From Frateuria terrea (lineage in GTDB: Bacteria; Pseudomonadota; Gammaproteobacteria; Xanthomonadales; Rhodanobacteraceae), in NCBI RefSeq assembly GCF_900115705.1, contig NZ_FOXL01000008.1, positions 159,344 to 223,343 of the forward strand: DNA of 64,000 nt, written 5' to 3'. Below are positions 16,697-26,706 of this stretch, in pieces. The number at the start of each line of letters is the position of its first letter. Position 1 is the stretch's first letter. The position numbers and the translations under genes are program-made. The notes under the pieces were generated by a model. That model was not told the DNA's origin. It worked only from the letters and a program-made list of their open reading frames with translations, and did no database searches.

Positions 16697-17797
16697 TCAG
16701 ATGCCTTCGCAGGGCTTGCCGTCGCGCACGAACGGGTACTTCACCACGCGCACCGGCACCTCGCGGCCGCGGATGTCGACCCGCACCTGCCCCGGTTCGC
16801 CGGCGGGGATGCGCGCGAACGCCACCGCCTTGTCCAGCGTGGGAGCGAAACTGCCGGACAGGATTTCTCCCTCGCCGTTGGCGGTGAGCACCTTCTGGCC
16901 GTGGCGCAGCACGCCCTTCTCGTCGAGCACCAGGCCGACCATCACGCGCGGCACGCCGGCGGCCTTCTGCGCCTCGAGCGCCTTGCGGCCGATGAAGTCG
17001 CGACCTTCGTCCAGCGCGATGGTCCAGCCCAGGTTCGCTTCCCACGGCGAAACCGTTTCGTCCATGTCCTGGCCATACAGGTTCATGCCCGCCTCCAGAC
17101 GCAAGGTATCGCGCGCGCCGAGGCCGGCCGGACGGACGCCCGAGCCGGCGAGCGCCTGCCACAGCGCCACCGCGTGCTCGGTCGGCACGATGATCTCGAA
17201 GCCGTCCTCACCGGTGTAGCCGGTGCGCGCGATGAACAGCGGCATCCCGTGCGGGCCCTGCGCCGCCGCGGCGGCGAAGCGGCCGAGCTTCTGGATGCGC
17301 GGACGGTCGACCTCGTGCAGCAGCCCGATCACCCTGGCGCGCGCGTTCGGGCCTTGCACCGCGACCATGGCGAAGTCCGGACGCTCCTTCACTTCCACGC
17401 CATAGGCCCGCGCCTGCCGCTCGATCCACGCCAGGTCCTTGGCGCGCGTGGCCGCGTTGACCACCAGGCGGAAATGCTCCTCGTCGAAGAAGTACACGAT
17501 CAGGTCGTCGATGACGCCGCCCTGCTCGTTCAACATGCACGAGTACAACGCCTTGCCCTGCACCTTGAGCTTGTCGACGTTGTTGGCCAGCAGGTGGCGC
17601 AGAAACTCGCGCGCGCGCTCACCGTGCAGGTCGACCACGGTCATGTGCGAGACGTCGAACATGCCGGCGTCGCGGCGCACCGCATGATGCTCCTCGATCT
17701 GCGAGCCGTAGTTGATCGGCATGTCCCAGCCGCCGAAATCCACCATGCGGGCGCCCGCCGCGCGGTGGGTGTCGTTGAGTACGGTCTTCTCGGTCAT
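16697..17797 (-). CDS. gcvT: Glycine cleavage system T protein (aminomethyltransferase)
   Basis: A 366-residue tetrahydrofolate-dependent aminomethyltransferase that releases ammonia and methylene-THF from the H-protein-bound intermediate. Family motifs are visible: [16 protein letters not shown] near the N-terminus, [17 protein letters not shown] and the catalytic-region [19 protein letters not shown] 17797 (TEKTVLND) fits homologues; an ATG 19 codons upstream is probably not used. It leads the gcvT-gcvH operon. I looked for a glycine riboswitch in the short upstream gap and saw none. Confidence 0.98.
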   Translation of the reverse strand: MTEKTVLNDTHRAAGARMVDFGGWDMPINYGSQIEEHHAVRRDAGMFDVSHMTVVDLHGERAREFLRHLLANNVDKLKVQGKALYSCMLNEQGGVIDDLIVYFFDEEHFRLVVNAATRAKDLAWIERQARAYGVEVKERPDFAMVAVQGPNARARVIGLLHEVDRPRIQKLGRFAAAAAQGPHGMPLFIARTGYTGEDGFEIIVPTEHAVALWQALAGSGVRPAGLGARDTLRLEAGMNLYGQDMDETVSPWEANLGWTIALDEGRDFIGRKALEAQKAAGVPRVMVGLVLDEKGVLRHGQKVLTANGEGEILSGSFAPTLDKAVAFARIPAGEPGQVRVDIRGREVPVRVVKYPFVRDGKPCEGI

Positions 17798-17914
17798 CGC
17801 GCGGGCACCTGGGGGGAAAGCAAGGATTATCGCCGGCGTCCGGATGCAAGCCAAGCCACGGGCGACGCCGCTCCCTGCCTAGGGCAAGCGACGAAAACAG
17901 TGGCAGTGTCGGTC

Positions 17915-18502
17915 CTACAGGATGTGGCGGAAGGTGAGGTTGACGCGCGACGCCTGCACGCGGGCCATGCGCGGCAGCGCGTGCTGGTAGAGCCGCTGGG
18001 TGGCGCCACCCATCCGCAGCAGACTGCCATGGGGCAGCTTCAGCTCCAGCGCCACGGCTGGACGATGCGCCTTTGCACGGAACACGAACCGTCGCGAAGC
18101 CCCCAGGCTGAGCGAGGCAATCACCGGTGCCGGGCCGAGTTCGGGCTCGTCGTCGCTGTGCCAGCCCATCGCATCCCGACCGTCGCGATAGAGGTTCGCC
18201 AGCACGCTGTTGAAGGTGGCGCCACAGGCCTGCTCCAGGCGCGGTCGCAGCGCGGCCAGTGCGGCCGGCCAGGGATGGGGCTCGAAGCGCGTGCGCGAGT
18301 AGACGTAGCTGGCGCCCGGGTCGCCGATCCAGCAGCTCAACCGCGGCGACGCGACCTCACGACCGAACAGGCGGATGACGTGGGTCTCCCAGGGAATGGT
18401 GTCGCGCAGCTCGGCAAGCAACGCATCCGCCTCGGCTGGCGACAGCCAGTCGGTCCACAGCGCGAGGTCCGCCCCCGCCAGCGCGAGCGGCTGCCAACCC
18501 AC
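17915..18502 (-). CDS. AlkB-like 2-oxoglutarate/Fe(II) dioxygenase
   Basis: A 195-residue protein of the AlkB group, which removes alkyl lesions from nucleic acid bases by oxidative demethylation. The iron ligands are visible as HxD (MGWHSDDEPELG) and a distal His (LYQHALP), followed by the 2-oxoglutarate-binding Arg region (RVNLTFRHIL). SYVYSRTRFEPHPW and NSVLANLYRDGRD are typical of the ALKBH2/3-like bacterial branch. No ATG fits; GTG 18502, four bases after the amidase stop, is taken as the start. It is probably coupled to the amidase gene. Confidence 0.88.
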   Translation of the reverse strand: MGWQPLALAGADLALWTDWLSPAEADALLAELRDTIPWETHVIRLFGREVASPRLSCWIGDPGASYVYSRTRFEPHPWPAALAALRPRLEQACGATFNSVLANLYRDGRDAMGWHSDDEPELGPAPVIASLSLGASRRFVFRAKAHRPAVALELKLPHGSLLRMGGATQRLYQHALPRMARVQASRVNLTFRHIL

Positions 18503-18506
18503 CGGT

Positions 18507-19904
18507 TCAGGCGATCGCCGGGTAGATCGGTTCCATGTCCAGCGTCGAGGCGCACACCGCCGCCAGTTCCAGCAAGCGCAGGTCCGATCCGCGCGCACCG
18601 ACGAACTGCATGCCGATCGGGCGTCCGCCCGGCAATGCACCCATCGGGATGCTCACCGCCGGGCAGCCGGCCAGGCTGGCGAAGCTGGTCAGATCGGCGA
18701 CCGAATCGGGCGCGGGACCGTCGAGCGGGAACGCGCCCTGCGGCGTGGTCGGCAGCACCAGCACGTCGATCTGCGCGAACAGGCGGCGCATCTTGAGCGT
18801 GGCCGCATCGAGCACGCGGTCGGCCATGGCGTAGTCGGCCGCGCTCTTGCGCGCGGCGTACTCGAGCATCTGGCGCAGGCGCGGCGACACCGGCCTCGAG
18901 GTGTCGGCCAGGTCGGGGGCGAAGGTGCCGAGCATCTCCGCCTCCATCAGCAGCAGGCCCGCGCGGCGGGTGCGGGCGAAATTCCAGTCGGAGAAATCCA
19001 CCGTGCGCCGCTCGCCCAGCTCGCGCGGCAGTCGCGCCAGGGCTGCCTCGAAGACCTCGATCACGTCCGCCTCCACGCCCACGGCGGCCAGGTCCGGCAG
19101 CAGGCCGGCGCGAAGGTTGCCCGGCTCCCAGTCCGGCGGCGAGAAGGCCACGCGCCGACGGCGCGAGCGCGCGTCGTCGGCGTCGTAGCCGGCCAGCACC
19201 TGCAACAGCACGGTCAGGTCGTTGGCGCTGCGCGCCAGCAGGCCCACGGCGTCGAGCCGGCGCGCGGCCGGCAGCATGCCGCGGGTGGAAATCTCGCCAT
19301 GGGTCGGCTTGAGCGCGTATACGCCGCAATAGCTGGCGGGTATGCGGATGGAGCCCAGGCTGTCCGAGCCCACCGCGGCCGCGGCAAGCCCGGCGGCCAC
19401 CGCGGCGGCGGCGCCACCGGAGGAACCGCCGGCGCTGTAGTCGTGACGGTAAGGGTTGTGCGTCGGGCCGCTGTGCGGGTTGTCGGTGGCCGCGCCGAGC
19501 GCCGCCTCGTCCATGTTGGTCTTGCCCACCAGCACCGCGCCGGAGGCACGCAGGCGCGCGACCACGTGGGAATCCTCCTGCACCGGCTCCTCGCGCCCGG
19601 GCAGGCCGGCACGGGTCGGCCAGCCGGCCATGTCGAAATTGTCCTTCAGCGCGATCGGGATGCCATCGAGCCGCCCGAGCACGCCGTCGCGACGCCGGTG
19701 CGTGGCGGTGCGCGCCTGTTCCTGCAGCAGCCCGGGGCGCAGGTCGACATAGGCGTTGAGCTCGGGATTGATCCGCTCGATCGCCGCCTGGTAGGTATCG
19801 GCCAGCGCCTGGGGTTGCACGCGTCCCACCGCCAGCCAGTGCAGCAGCTGGCACACGCTGGCGCGGCGCAGGTCGATGTCGGCGATCGGTGCGGTTGAAT
19901 TCAT
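18507..19904 (-). CDS. Amidase signature family protein
   Basis: A 465-residue amidase-signature hydrolase. The Ser-cisSer-Lys triad is shown by the Lys motif (PIALKDNFDMAG), the glycine/serine box YSAGGSSGGAAAAVAAGL and the nucleophile region GSDSLGSIRIPASYCGV. It resembles GatA, but no gatB or gatC lies nearby and the length and C-terminus fit free-standing amidases better, so the substrate is unknown. Upstream of the AlkB-like gene, same strand, four bases apart. Confidence 0.92.
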   Translation of the reverse strand: MNSTAPIADIDLRRASVCQLLHWLAVGRVQPQALADTYQAAIERINPELNAYVDLRPGLLQEQARTATHRRRDGVLGRLDGIPIALKDNFDMAGWPTRAGLPGREEPVQEDSHVVARLRASGAVLVGKTNMDEAALGAATDNPHSGPTHNPYRHDYSAGGSSGGAAAAVAAGLAAAAVGSDSLGSIRIPASYCGVYALKPTHGEISTRGMLPAARRLDAVGLLARSANDLTVLLQVLAGYDADDARSRRRRVAFSPPDWEPGNLRAGLLPDLAAVGVEADVIEVFEAALARLPRELGERRTVDFSDWNFARTRRAGLLLMEAEMLGTFAPDLADTSRPVSPRLRQMLEYAARKSAADYAMADRVLDAATLKMRRLFAQIDVLVLPTTPQGAFPLDGPAPDSVADLTSFASLAGCPAVSIPMGALPGGRPIGMQFVGARGSDLRLLELAAVCASTLDMEPIYPAIA

Positions 19905-20053
19905 GCCCCATCCTTTGCGTTGGATTCACGATTATCGCCACGGGGCGCGAAGCGATTGCAAGCGGCCGCTAGTGAAGAGTCCGGTTTGCCGCCAGGCACG
20001 CGAAAACGGACAATGCCGCTTCTTCCTTATATGTATGCAGCACGGAGCCCGCC

Positions 20054-21670
20054 ATGAGCGAACGCGAAACGATGGAATACGACGTGGTCGTGGTCGGCGC
20101 CGGCCCGGCCGGGCTGTCGTTCGCGGTCCGCCTCAAGCAGCTGCAGCCCGAGACGACCGTCTGCGTGATCGAGAAGGCCTCCACCGTCGGCGCACAGATC
20201 CTCTCCGGCGCGGTGATCGAGCCCGGTCCGCTCGACGCCCTGCTGCCGGGCTGGCGCGACAACCCGCCGCCGATCTGCGTGCCGGCCGGCGAAGACGAGT
20301 TCTGGCTGCTGACCAAGACCGGCGGCCGCAAGCTGCCGGTGCCGCCGGGCATGAACAACCACGGCAACTTCATCGTCTCGCTCGGTGCCATGTGCGCGTG
20401 GCTGGCGCCGCAGGCCGAGGCGCTGGGCGTGGACGTGTTCCCCGGCTTCGCCGCCGCCGACAACGTCTACAACGAGGACGGCTCGGTCGCCGGCGTGCGC
20501 ATCGGCGACATGGGCGTAGCCAAGGATGGTACGCACAAGGCCGGCTACACCCAGGGCATCGACATCAAGGCCAAGGTCACGGTGCTCGCCGAAGGCGCGC
20601 GCGGCAGCCTGACCAAACAGCTCATCAAGCGCTTTGCGCTGGACAAGGACTCGGACCCGCAGGGCTACTCGATCGGCATCAAGGAGCTGTGGCAGGTGCC
20701 GGCAGGCCGTGTCACCCCCGGCAAGATCGTGCACAGCTTCGGCTGGCCGGCGGACAACGACACCTACGGCGGCAGCTTCCTCTATCACCTGGATGGCGAC
20801 CGCATCGCGCTGGGTTACGTCAGCGGGCTCGATTACAGCGACCCCGAGTACAAGCCGTGGGAAGCCTTCCAGCAGTGGAAGAACCACCCGCACGTCAAGC
20901 CATTGCTCGAGGGCGGCAACATTCTTTCGGCCGGCGCGCGCGCCATCGTCACCGGCGGCTACCAGTCGCTGCCGAAGGTGGAGATGCCCGGCGCGATCCT
21001 GATCGGCGACACTGCCGGCTTGCTCAACGTGCCCAAGATCAAGGGCACGCACCAGGCGATCCGCAGTGGGATGCTCGCCGCTGAACATCTGGCCGCCAAC
21101 GGCCTGAACCCCGCCGGCTTCGACGCCGCGCTGCGCGCCTCGCCGGCAATGGACGAGTTGAAGCAGGTGCGCAACATCAAGCCCGGCTTCAAGAAAGGCC
21201 TGTGGTTCGGCATGGCCAATGCCGCCTGGGAAACGGTCACCCGCGGCGCCTCGCCGTGGACGCTGAAGAACAAGCCAGACTGGTCCACCCTGGACAAGAT
21301 CGGCGAGCACGAGGAGCCCAAACGCGACTACGTCCAACGCGAGCTGCCTCCGCGCGATCGCCTCGCCGGCGTCTACTTCGCCGCCACCGAACACGACGAA
21401 GACCAGCCGATCCACCTGCACGTGGCCGACACGACCATCTGCATCGAGCGCTGCAGCGTCGAATACGGCAACCCATGCACGCGCTTCTGCCCGGCCAGCG
21501 TCTACGAGATCGTGGAGGAAGCCATGCCGGATGGAAGCCAAGGCAAGCGCCTGCAGATCAACGCCGCCAACTGCGTGCACTGCAAAACCTGCGACATCAA
21601 GGACCCGTACGAGATCATCACCTGGGTGACGCCCGAGGGTGGTTCGGGGCCCAATTACCAGAACATGTAA
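20054..21670 (+). CDS. Electron transfer flavoprotein-ubiquinone oxidoreductase
   Basis: A 538-residue membrane-associated flavoprotein that passes electrons from reduced ETF to ubiquinone. It has an N-terminal FAD-binding motif (VVVVGAGPAGLSFAVRL), IEKASTVGAQILSGAVIEP, and near the C-terminus a 4Fe-4S ferredoxin-like domain with cysteines in CTRFCPASVYE and NCVHCKTCDIKDPY, ending in PEGGSGPNYQNM as in ETF-QO. Its partners etfB and etfA lie 4.3 kb downstream on the same strand, separated by two glycosyltransferase genes. ATG 20054 has a GGAG-type ribosome site. Confidence 0.97.
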   Translation: MSERETMEYDVVVVGAGPAGLSFAVRLKQLQPETTVCVIEKASTVGAQILSGAVIEPGPLDALLPGWRDNPPPICVPAGEDEFWLLTKTGGRKLPVPPGMNNHGNFIVSLGAMCAWLAPQAEALGVDVFPGFAAADNVYNEDGSVAGVRIGDMGVAKDGTHKAGYTQGIDIKAKVTVLAEGARGSLTKQLIKRFALDKDSDPQGYSIGIKELWQVPAGRVTPGKIVHSFGWPADNDTYGGSFLYHLDGDRIALGYVSGLDYSDPEYKPWEAFQQWKNHPHVKPLLEGGNILSAGARAIVTGGYQSLPKVEMPGAILIGDTAGLLNVPKIKGTHQAIRSGMLAAEHLAANGLNPAGFDAALRASPAMDELKQVRNIKPGFKKGLWFGMANAAWETVTRGASPWTLKNKPDWSTLDKIGEHEEPKRDYVQRELPPRDRLAGVYFAATEHDEDQPIHLHVADTTICIERCSVEYGNPCTRFCPASVYEIVEEAMPDGSQGKRLQINAANCVHCKTCDIKDPYEIITWVTPEGGSGPNYQNM

Positions 21671-23771
21671 GACACCAGGGGCGCGTTTTCTGATCGGCAA
21701 CCTGCAATGGCGCCTCAAGCGCCTTGGCTATCAAGTGCAGCGCTTCCGCGGCAGCCTGGCGCTACGCGGCTGGCGGGGCACGGTGGCTCGCGTGCGCCAG
21801 GAATTCACCGGGCCGCCCGACGACACCGATGACCTGGTGCTGCTGCCGCTGGACGAACCCTTTGCGCCGTTCACGCTGCCGCGTGCGGACGTCCCGCACG
21901 TGTCCATCGTCATTCCCGTCCACGGCAAGCTTGCCTATACCCTTGCCTGCCTGCGTTCGCTGGCAAGGCATGGCGCGAAGGCAAGCTTCGAAACCATCGT
22001 GGTCGACGACGCCTCGCCGGACGACAGCGCATCGGTGCTCACCCAGGTCGAGGGCCTTCGCCTGTTGCGGAACGAACGCAATGTCGGCTTCGTCGACAGT
22101 TGCAACGCCGGCGCTGCAGCCGCACGAGGCGAGTTCCTGTTGTTCCTCAATAACGACACGCAGGTCACGCCAGGCTGGCTCGACGCGCTGCTCGCATGTT
22201 TCACGCAGCGGCCCGACTGTGGCATGGCGGGCCCGCGGCTGGTCTATCCGGACGGGCGATTGCAGGAAGCCGGTGGACTGGTGTTCGCCGATGGCAGTTG
22301 CTGGAACACCGGCCGCTTCGAAGCGCGCAACGCTCCCGCCTACCAATACCGCCGGCGTACCGATTACGTGACCGGAGCGGCGATGCTGCTGCGTCGCGAG
22401 GTTTTCCAGCGCGTTGGCGGTTTCGATGTCCGCTATCGCCCCGCCTACTACGAGGACACCGATCTTGCTTTTGCCGTGCGCGATCTCGGCTTGGAGGTGT
22501 ACTACGAACCGGCCAGCACCGTGATCCACTGCGAAGGCATCACTTCGGGCACCGACCTGGCCACCGGCACCAAGCGACACCAAGCGATCAACCAGGCCAC
22601 GTTCGCCACCAAGTGGGCAACGCAGCTGACCGTCCAGCCGCCGCCCAGTACGCCGCTGGACCGCGCGATCCGCTGGCGTAGCCGCGGTCGCGTGCTGGTG
22701 GTCGATGGAACCATGCCCGATCCGGCACGTGATTCCGGCTCGATGCGACTGTGCGGCATCCTTCGCCTGCTGGACGCACAAGGCTGGAGCACCTGTTTCT
22801 TCCCGGACGATCGTCGCGCTGGCAGCCTGGACATGCTTGCGTTGGGCGAGCTCGGCTGCGAGACGCTTGCCGGCCCGGAGAGCGAGGATCTGCCGCAATG
22901 GCTGGCCCGGTTCGGTCGCCAGTTGCACGCGGTCATCCTCTGCCGCCATACGGTCGCCGGCCAGTACGCAGGGCTGGTACGCCGGCATGCACCGCAGGCC
23001 AGGCTGATCTTCGACACGGTGGACCTGCACTTCCTGCGCGAGCAGCGTGCAGCCGAAGTGGCGGGCAATCATGCGCTTTCGAGGCAGGCTGCTGCCTCGC
23101 AACGCAGTGAGATGGCCCTCATCGAGCAGAGCGACGTCACCGTGGTGGTCAGCGCGCACGAACAGGTCCTGCTGTCACGGATGGTGCCGGGCGCGCGCGT
23201 GGAACTGCTTTCCAACATTCACGAAGTACATGCCAGCACCCGCACGCATGCCGAACGCAGGGACCTGGTGTTCATCGGCGGCTGGCAGCATCCGCCGAAC
23301 GCCGATGCGATCCGCTGGATCGCCGGGGCGATCCTTCCGCGTCTGCGCCAGGCACTACCCGGCCTGCGCGTGCATCTGCTGGGCGACATGCCGGACAACG
23401 CGCGTGCAGAGCTGGCCCGGCCGGGCCTGGAGATCCACGGCCGCGTTGCGCAGCTGGATCCGTGGCTCGACGGCTGCCTCGCGTCGTTGGCCCCGTTGCG
23501 CTTCGGCGCTGGCGTCAAAGGCAAGATCAATATGGCCATGAGCCATGGCCTGCCGGTGATCGGCACCACCATCGCCGTCGAAGGCATGCAGCTGACCGAC
23601 GGTAGTGACGTGCTGGTCGCGGACGACCCCGATGCCTATGCCGATGCCGTGCTGCGCCTGGTCCGCGATGCCGCGCTGTGGCAGCGCCTGTCCGAGCGCG
23701 GCGTGGAAAACGTGAGACGGCACTTTTCCGCCGAGGCTGCCGCTGCCACGCTCGAGCGCATGCTCGGTTGA
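21639..23771 (+). CDS. Two-domain glycosyltransferase (GT2 plus GT4-like)
   Basis: A protein of about 700 residues. The N-terminal half is a family 2 transferase (HVSIVIPVHGKLAYTL, VVDDASPDDSA, RNERNVGFVDSCNAG, FLNNDTQV, YYEDTDLAFAVRDLG); the C-terminal half is a GT-B family 4-like domain (VFIGGWQHPPNADAI, LHLLGDMPD-type strand, LAPLRFGAGVKGKINMAMSHGLPVIGT). It may add two successive sugars in surface polysaccharide synthesis. The start is unclear: GTG 21639 overlaps the ETF-QO gene by 32 bases, and no ATG lies near the N-terminus; GTG 21735 is an alternative. It is followed nine bases later by the WbsX-like gene. Confidence 0.85.
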   Translation: MVRGPITRTCKTPGARFLIGNLQWRLKRLGYQVQRFRGSLALRGWRGTVARVRQEFTGPPDDTDDLVLLPLDEPFAPFTLPRADVPHVSIVIPVHGKLAYTLACLRSLARHGAKASFETIVVDDASPDDSASVLTQVEGLRLLRNERNVGFVDSCNAGAAAARGEFLLFLNNDTQVTPGWLDALLACFTQRPDCGMAGPRLVYPDGRLQEAGGLVFADGSCWNTGRFEARNAPAYQYRRRTDYVTGAAMLLRREVFQRVGGFDVRYRPAYYEDTDLAFAVRDLGLEVYYEPASTVIHCEGITSGTDLATGTKRHQAINQATFATKWATQLTVQPPPSTPLDRAIRWRSRGRVLVVDGTMPDPARDSGSMRLCGILRLLDAQGWSTCFFPDDRRAGSLDMLALGELGCETLAGPESEDLPQWLARFGRQLHAVILCRHTVAGQYAGLVRRHAPQARLIFDTVDLHFLREQRAAEVAGNHALSRQAAASQRSEMALIEQSDVTVVVSAHEQVLLSRMVPGARVELLSNIHEVHASTRTHAERRDLVFIGGWQHPPNADAIRWIAGAILPRLRQALPGLRVHLLGDMPDNARAELARPGLEIHGRVAQLDPWLDGCLASLAPLRFGAGVKGKINMAMSHGLPVIGTTIAVEGMQLTDGSDVLVADDPDAYADAVLRLVRDAALWQRLSERGVENVRRHFSAEAAAATLERMLG

Positions 23772-23779
23772 CCGCCACC

Positions 23780-25843
23780 ATGTCGCCCTCTGCCTTTGCC
23801 CAACGTTGCCTGTTTCTTTCCCTGCGCGCGTGCTTCCGTGCGCTGCCGTTGCCGGCGATCACGCGAGACCGGCTGCGCCAGCGGTTCCTCGACCGCTATG
23901 CACACGTGGTGCCGGCAGGCCCGCGGGGCCGGGTGGGCGATCCGGCCCACGCCGAACGCCGCCCCCGCCGGCATGCAGGCGGACGCGCCATCGGGTATGT
24001 GGAACGGCGTGCGGAATCCCTGCCGGCCCCGCAACCGGCGACGCTGGTTGCGTTCTACCTGCCGCAGTTCCACCCGATCGCACAGAACGACGCGTGGTGG
24101 GGCGAGGGTTTTACCGAGTGGACCAACGTGGCGCGCGCATTGCCACAGTTCGAAGGCCATGCACAGCCGCGCCTGCCGGGTGCGCTGGGTTTCTACGACC
24201 TGCGCCTTCCCGAGGTCATGCGCAAGCAGATGCGGCTGGCGCGCGAATACGGCATCGGCGCGTTCTGCAGCTACTTCTACTGGTTCGGTGGGGAGCGCCT
24301 ACTGGAACAGCCCCTGCAGCAATGGCTGGACGATCCGTCGCTGGACCTGCCCATGTGCCTGTGCTGGGCCAACGAGAACTGGTCGCGGCGCTGGGATGGG
24401 CGCGCCGAAGACATCCTGATAGGCCAGCGCCACAGTGCCGAGGATGACCTCGCTTTCATCGCCCACGTCGCGCGCTACCTGCGCGATCCGCGCTACCTGC
24501 GAGTGGAAGGCAAGCCGCTGCTGCTGGTCTATCGACCCGGCCTGATGCCGGAGCCGAAGGCCACTGCGGCACGCTGGCGTGCATGGTGCCGCGATGCCGG
24601 CATCGGCGAGATCCAGCTTGCGTACGTGCAGAGCTTCGACCGCGTCGATCCGCGCGAGATCGGTTTCGATGCTGCAGTGGAGTTCCCCCCCAACAACACC
24701 ACGCTTGCGCCGATCACCGCGCAAGAGCGCCTGCTCAACCCCGCGTTCGCGGGCGACGTCTTCGACTGGCGCGAACTGGCTCGCGCAGCCGAGGCGCAGG
24801 CGGACCCGCCCTATCCGCGCTACCCCGGCGTCAACCCCGGCTGGGACAATGAACCGCGTCGCAGCGGTAAAGGACGGGTGTTCAAGCATGCGTCCCCTCG
24901 AGGCTATCGCGACTGGTTGCGCCGCGCGATCGCCCGCGCGCAGCGCCGCCAGCCAGCGATGGTGTTCATCAATGCATGGAACGAATGGGCCGAGGGCGCG
25001 GTGCTCGAACCGGACACCCGGCTCGGCTACGCCTGGCTGCAGGCAACCCGGGACGCGCTGCTCCCCGCGGAGCCCGGCCGACCGCACACTGCCCGCCCAT
25101 GCGCGATCGTGCATGCCTGGTATCTCGATGTGCTGGACGACATCGCCACGGCGCTCCGGGCCAGCGGCGTGGACTGGCGCATCGTGGTCACGACTACAAG
25201 CGAACGCGCCGACGCCGTGCGTCAGCGCATGGCCTCGCTAGCGCTCGACGCCGAGCTGGAAATCTTCGAGAACCGTGGCCGCGACATCCTGCCGTTCCTG
25301 CACGTCGCCAACCGTCTGCTCGACGAGGGCACGGACGTCATTCTCAAGCTGCATACCAAGCGCTCCACCCATCGTTCGGATGGCGACCAGTGGCGGCGCG
25401 AATTGCTCGAGCGGCTGCTCGCCCCGGCGCGGGCCACCTGCATCCTGGACGCCTTCCGGGAGCGGCCGACGCTGGGCATCGTCTATCCCGAAGGACATCG
25501 TCAGGCCGTCCCGGATTTCTGGGGCGCCAACCGAGCAAACACCTATTCGCTGGCCACCCGCATCGGGATCGACCTGGAGGCTGCCGGCCAGGCCGCCTTT
25601 GTAGCCGGCAGCATGTTCTGGATCCGCGCGGAAGCGCTGCGTCCCTTGCTGGATGCCCACCTCGCCGTCGATGAATTCGAAACGGAAATGGGCCAGATAG
25701 ACGGGACCCAGGCCCATGCTGTCGAGCGCCTGTTCATGGTCGTCGCCGGGGCCGCCGGTTTCGAATCCACGAGCGGTGCGGCCGTCTGCGGCTTGGCCGA
25801 GCCTCCGGCCGCCCCCTATCCCTACGCAAAACGCGGGCGCTGA
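23780..25843 (+). CDS. WbsX-like (GH99-like)/RgpF two-domain polysaccharide protein
   Basis: A 687-residue protein. The middle part (about 90-430) is a WbsX/GT-associated GH99-like domain: FYLPQFHPIAQND, WWGEGFTEWTNVARA, SYFYWFGGERLLEQP, WANENWSRRWDG and NAWNEWAEGAVLEPD. The C-terminal part (about 435-670) is a rhamnan synthesis F (RgpF)-like domain: FENRGRDILPFLHV, LKLHTKRSTHRSDGD and AGSMFWIRAEALRPLL. It probably acts in assembly of a rhamnose-containing glycan, fitting rfbBACD elsewhere in the window. ATG 23780 is chosen because it follows the previous stop by nine bases; longer versions overlap that gene. Confidence 0.87.
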   Translation: MSPSAFAQRCLFLSLRACFRALPLPAITRDRLRQRFLDRYAHVVPAGPRGRVGDPAHAERRPRRHAGGRAIGYVERRAESLPAPQPATLVAFYLPQFHPIAQNDAWWGEGFTEWTNVARALPQFEGHAQPRLPGALGFYDLRLPEVMRKQMRLAREYGIGAFCSYFYWFGGERLLEQPLQQWLDDPSLDLPMCLCWANENWSRRWDGRAEDILIGQRHSAEDDLAFIAHVARYLRDPRYLRVEGKPLLLVYRPGLMPEPKATAARWRAWCRDAGIGEIQLAYVQSFDRVDPREIGFDAAVEFPPNNTTLAPITAQERLLNPAFAGDVFDWRELARAAEAQADPPYPRYPGVNPGWDNEPRRSGKGRVFKHASPRGYRDWLRRAIARAQRRQPAMVFINAWNEWAEGAVLEPDTRLGYAWLQATRDALLPAEPGRPHTARPCAIVHAWYLDVLDDIATALRASGVDWRIVVTTTSERADAVRQRMASLALDAELEIFENRGRDILPFLHVANRLLDEGTDVILKLHTKRSTHRSDGDQWRRELLERLLAPARATCILDAFRERPTLGIVYPEGHRQAVPDFWGANRANTYSLATRIGIDLEAAGQAAFVAGSMFWIRAEALRPLLDAHLAVDEFETEMGQIDGTQAHAVERLFMVVAGAAGFESTSGAAVCGLAEPPAAPYPYAKRGR

Positions 25844-25879
25844 CCACCCCGCCGCGCCTGCGCCCACCGGCGATGCGGT

Positions 25880-25885
25880 TACAAT
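25880..25885 (+). promoter_or_regulatory. Candidate -10 box of etfBA
   Basis: TACAAT lies about 48 bases upstream of the etfB ATG, just after the WbsX-like gene. The -35 region is poor, so the call rests on the -10 and on the position at the head of etfBA. Confidence 0.35.
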
Positions 25886-25932
25886 GTCGGCTTTTCGCGC
25901 CCTCCCGGGCTGCAGCTGTCAAAGGAACCGCG

Positions 25933-26679
25933 ATGAAGATTCTGGTCGGCTACAAGCGCGTCGTGGACTACAACGTCCGCATCCAGGTCAAACCCGACGG
26001 CACCGGCGTGGTGACCGAGGGCGTCAAGCTCTCCGCCAATCCCTTCGACGACATTGCATTGGAGGAGGCCCTGCGCCTGCGCGAGAAGGGCGTGGCTGAG
26101 GAAGTGGTGATCGTGGGCATCGGCCCGGCCGACCTTACCGCGCACCTGCGCAACGGCCTGGCGATGGGCGCCAACCGCGCCATCCACGTCACCACCGCCG
26201 AGGCCGTGCAGCCGCTCACCGCCGCGCGCGTATTCCTCAAGCTGGTCGAGAAGGAGCAGCCTGGCCTGGTGATCCTTGGCAAGCAGGCGATCGACGACGA
26301 CGCCAACCAGACCGGCCAGATGCTCGCTGCGCTGTGGGACCGCCCGCAGGCCACCTTCGCCAGCAAGGTCGAGATCGCCGATGGCAAGGCCACGGTGACC
26401 CGCGAAGTTGACGCCGGCCTGGAAACCATCGAGGCCGACCTGCCGGCGGTGATCACCACCGACCTTCGCCTCAACGAGCCGCGCTTCATCAAGCTGCCGG
26501 ACATCATGAAAGCCAAATCCAAGCCGATCGACGTGATCGAGCTCGGCTCGCTGGGCGTCGAAGGTGGCGACCACCTCAAGACCACCCACTACGCCGCGCC
26601 GCCCAAGCGCAGCAAGGGCGTGATGGTGAAGGACGCGGCCGAGCTGGTGGCCACCCTCAAGCAGAAGGGCCTGCTCTAA
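25933..26679 (+). CDS. etfB: Electron transfer flavoprotein subunit beta
   Basis: A 248-residue subunit that binds AMP and, with EtfA, carries electrons from acyl-CoA and other dehydrogenases to ETF-QO. The N-terminus KILVGYKRVVDYNVRI, the NPFDDIALEEALRLRE motif, LGKQAIDDDANQTGQ and the DLRLNEPRFIKLPDIMKAK loop are diagnostic. AAAGGAACC precedes the ATG. etfA follows 27 bases later with a strong AGGAGAG site. Confidence 0.98.
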   Translation: MKILVGYKRVVDYNVRIQVKPDGTGVVTEGVKLSANPFDDIALEEALRLREKGVAEEVVIVGIGPADLTAHLRNGLAMGANRAIHVTTAEAVQPLTAARVFLKLVEKEQPGLVILGKQAIDDDANQTGQMLAALWDRPQATFASKVEIADGKATVTREVDAGLETIEADLPAVITTDLRLNEPRFIKLPDIMKAKSKPIDVIELGSLGVEGGDHLKTTHYAAPPKRSKGVMVKDAAELVATLKQKGLL

Positions 26680-26706
26680 GCAGCTGCCGGCAACAGGAGA
26701 GAAGAC

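Noticed and set aside
17798..17914. Glycine riboswitch before gcvT
   Set aside because: The gap is too short and no tandem aptamer-like pattern was found.
20027..21718. Minus-strand 563-codon frame opposite ETF-QO
   Set aside because: Antisense shadow of a fully conserved enzyme gene; no motif of its own.
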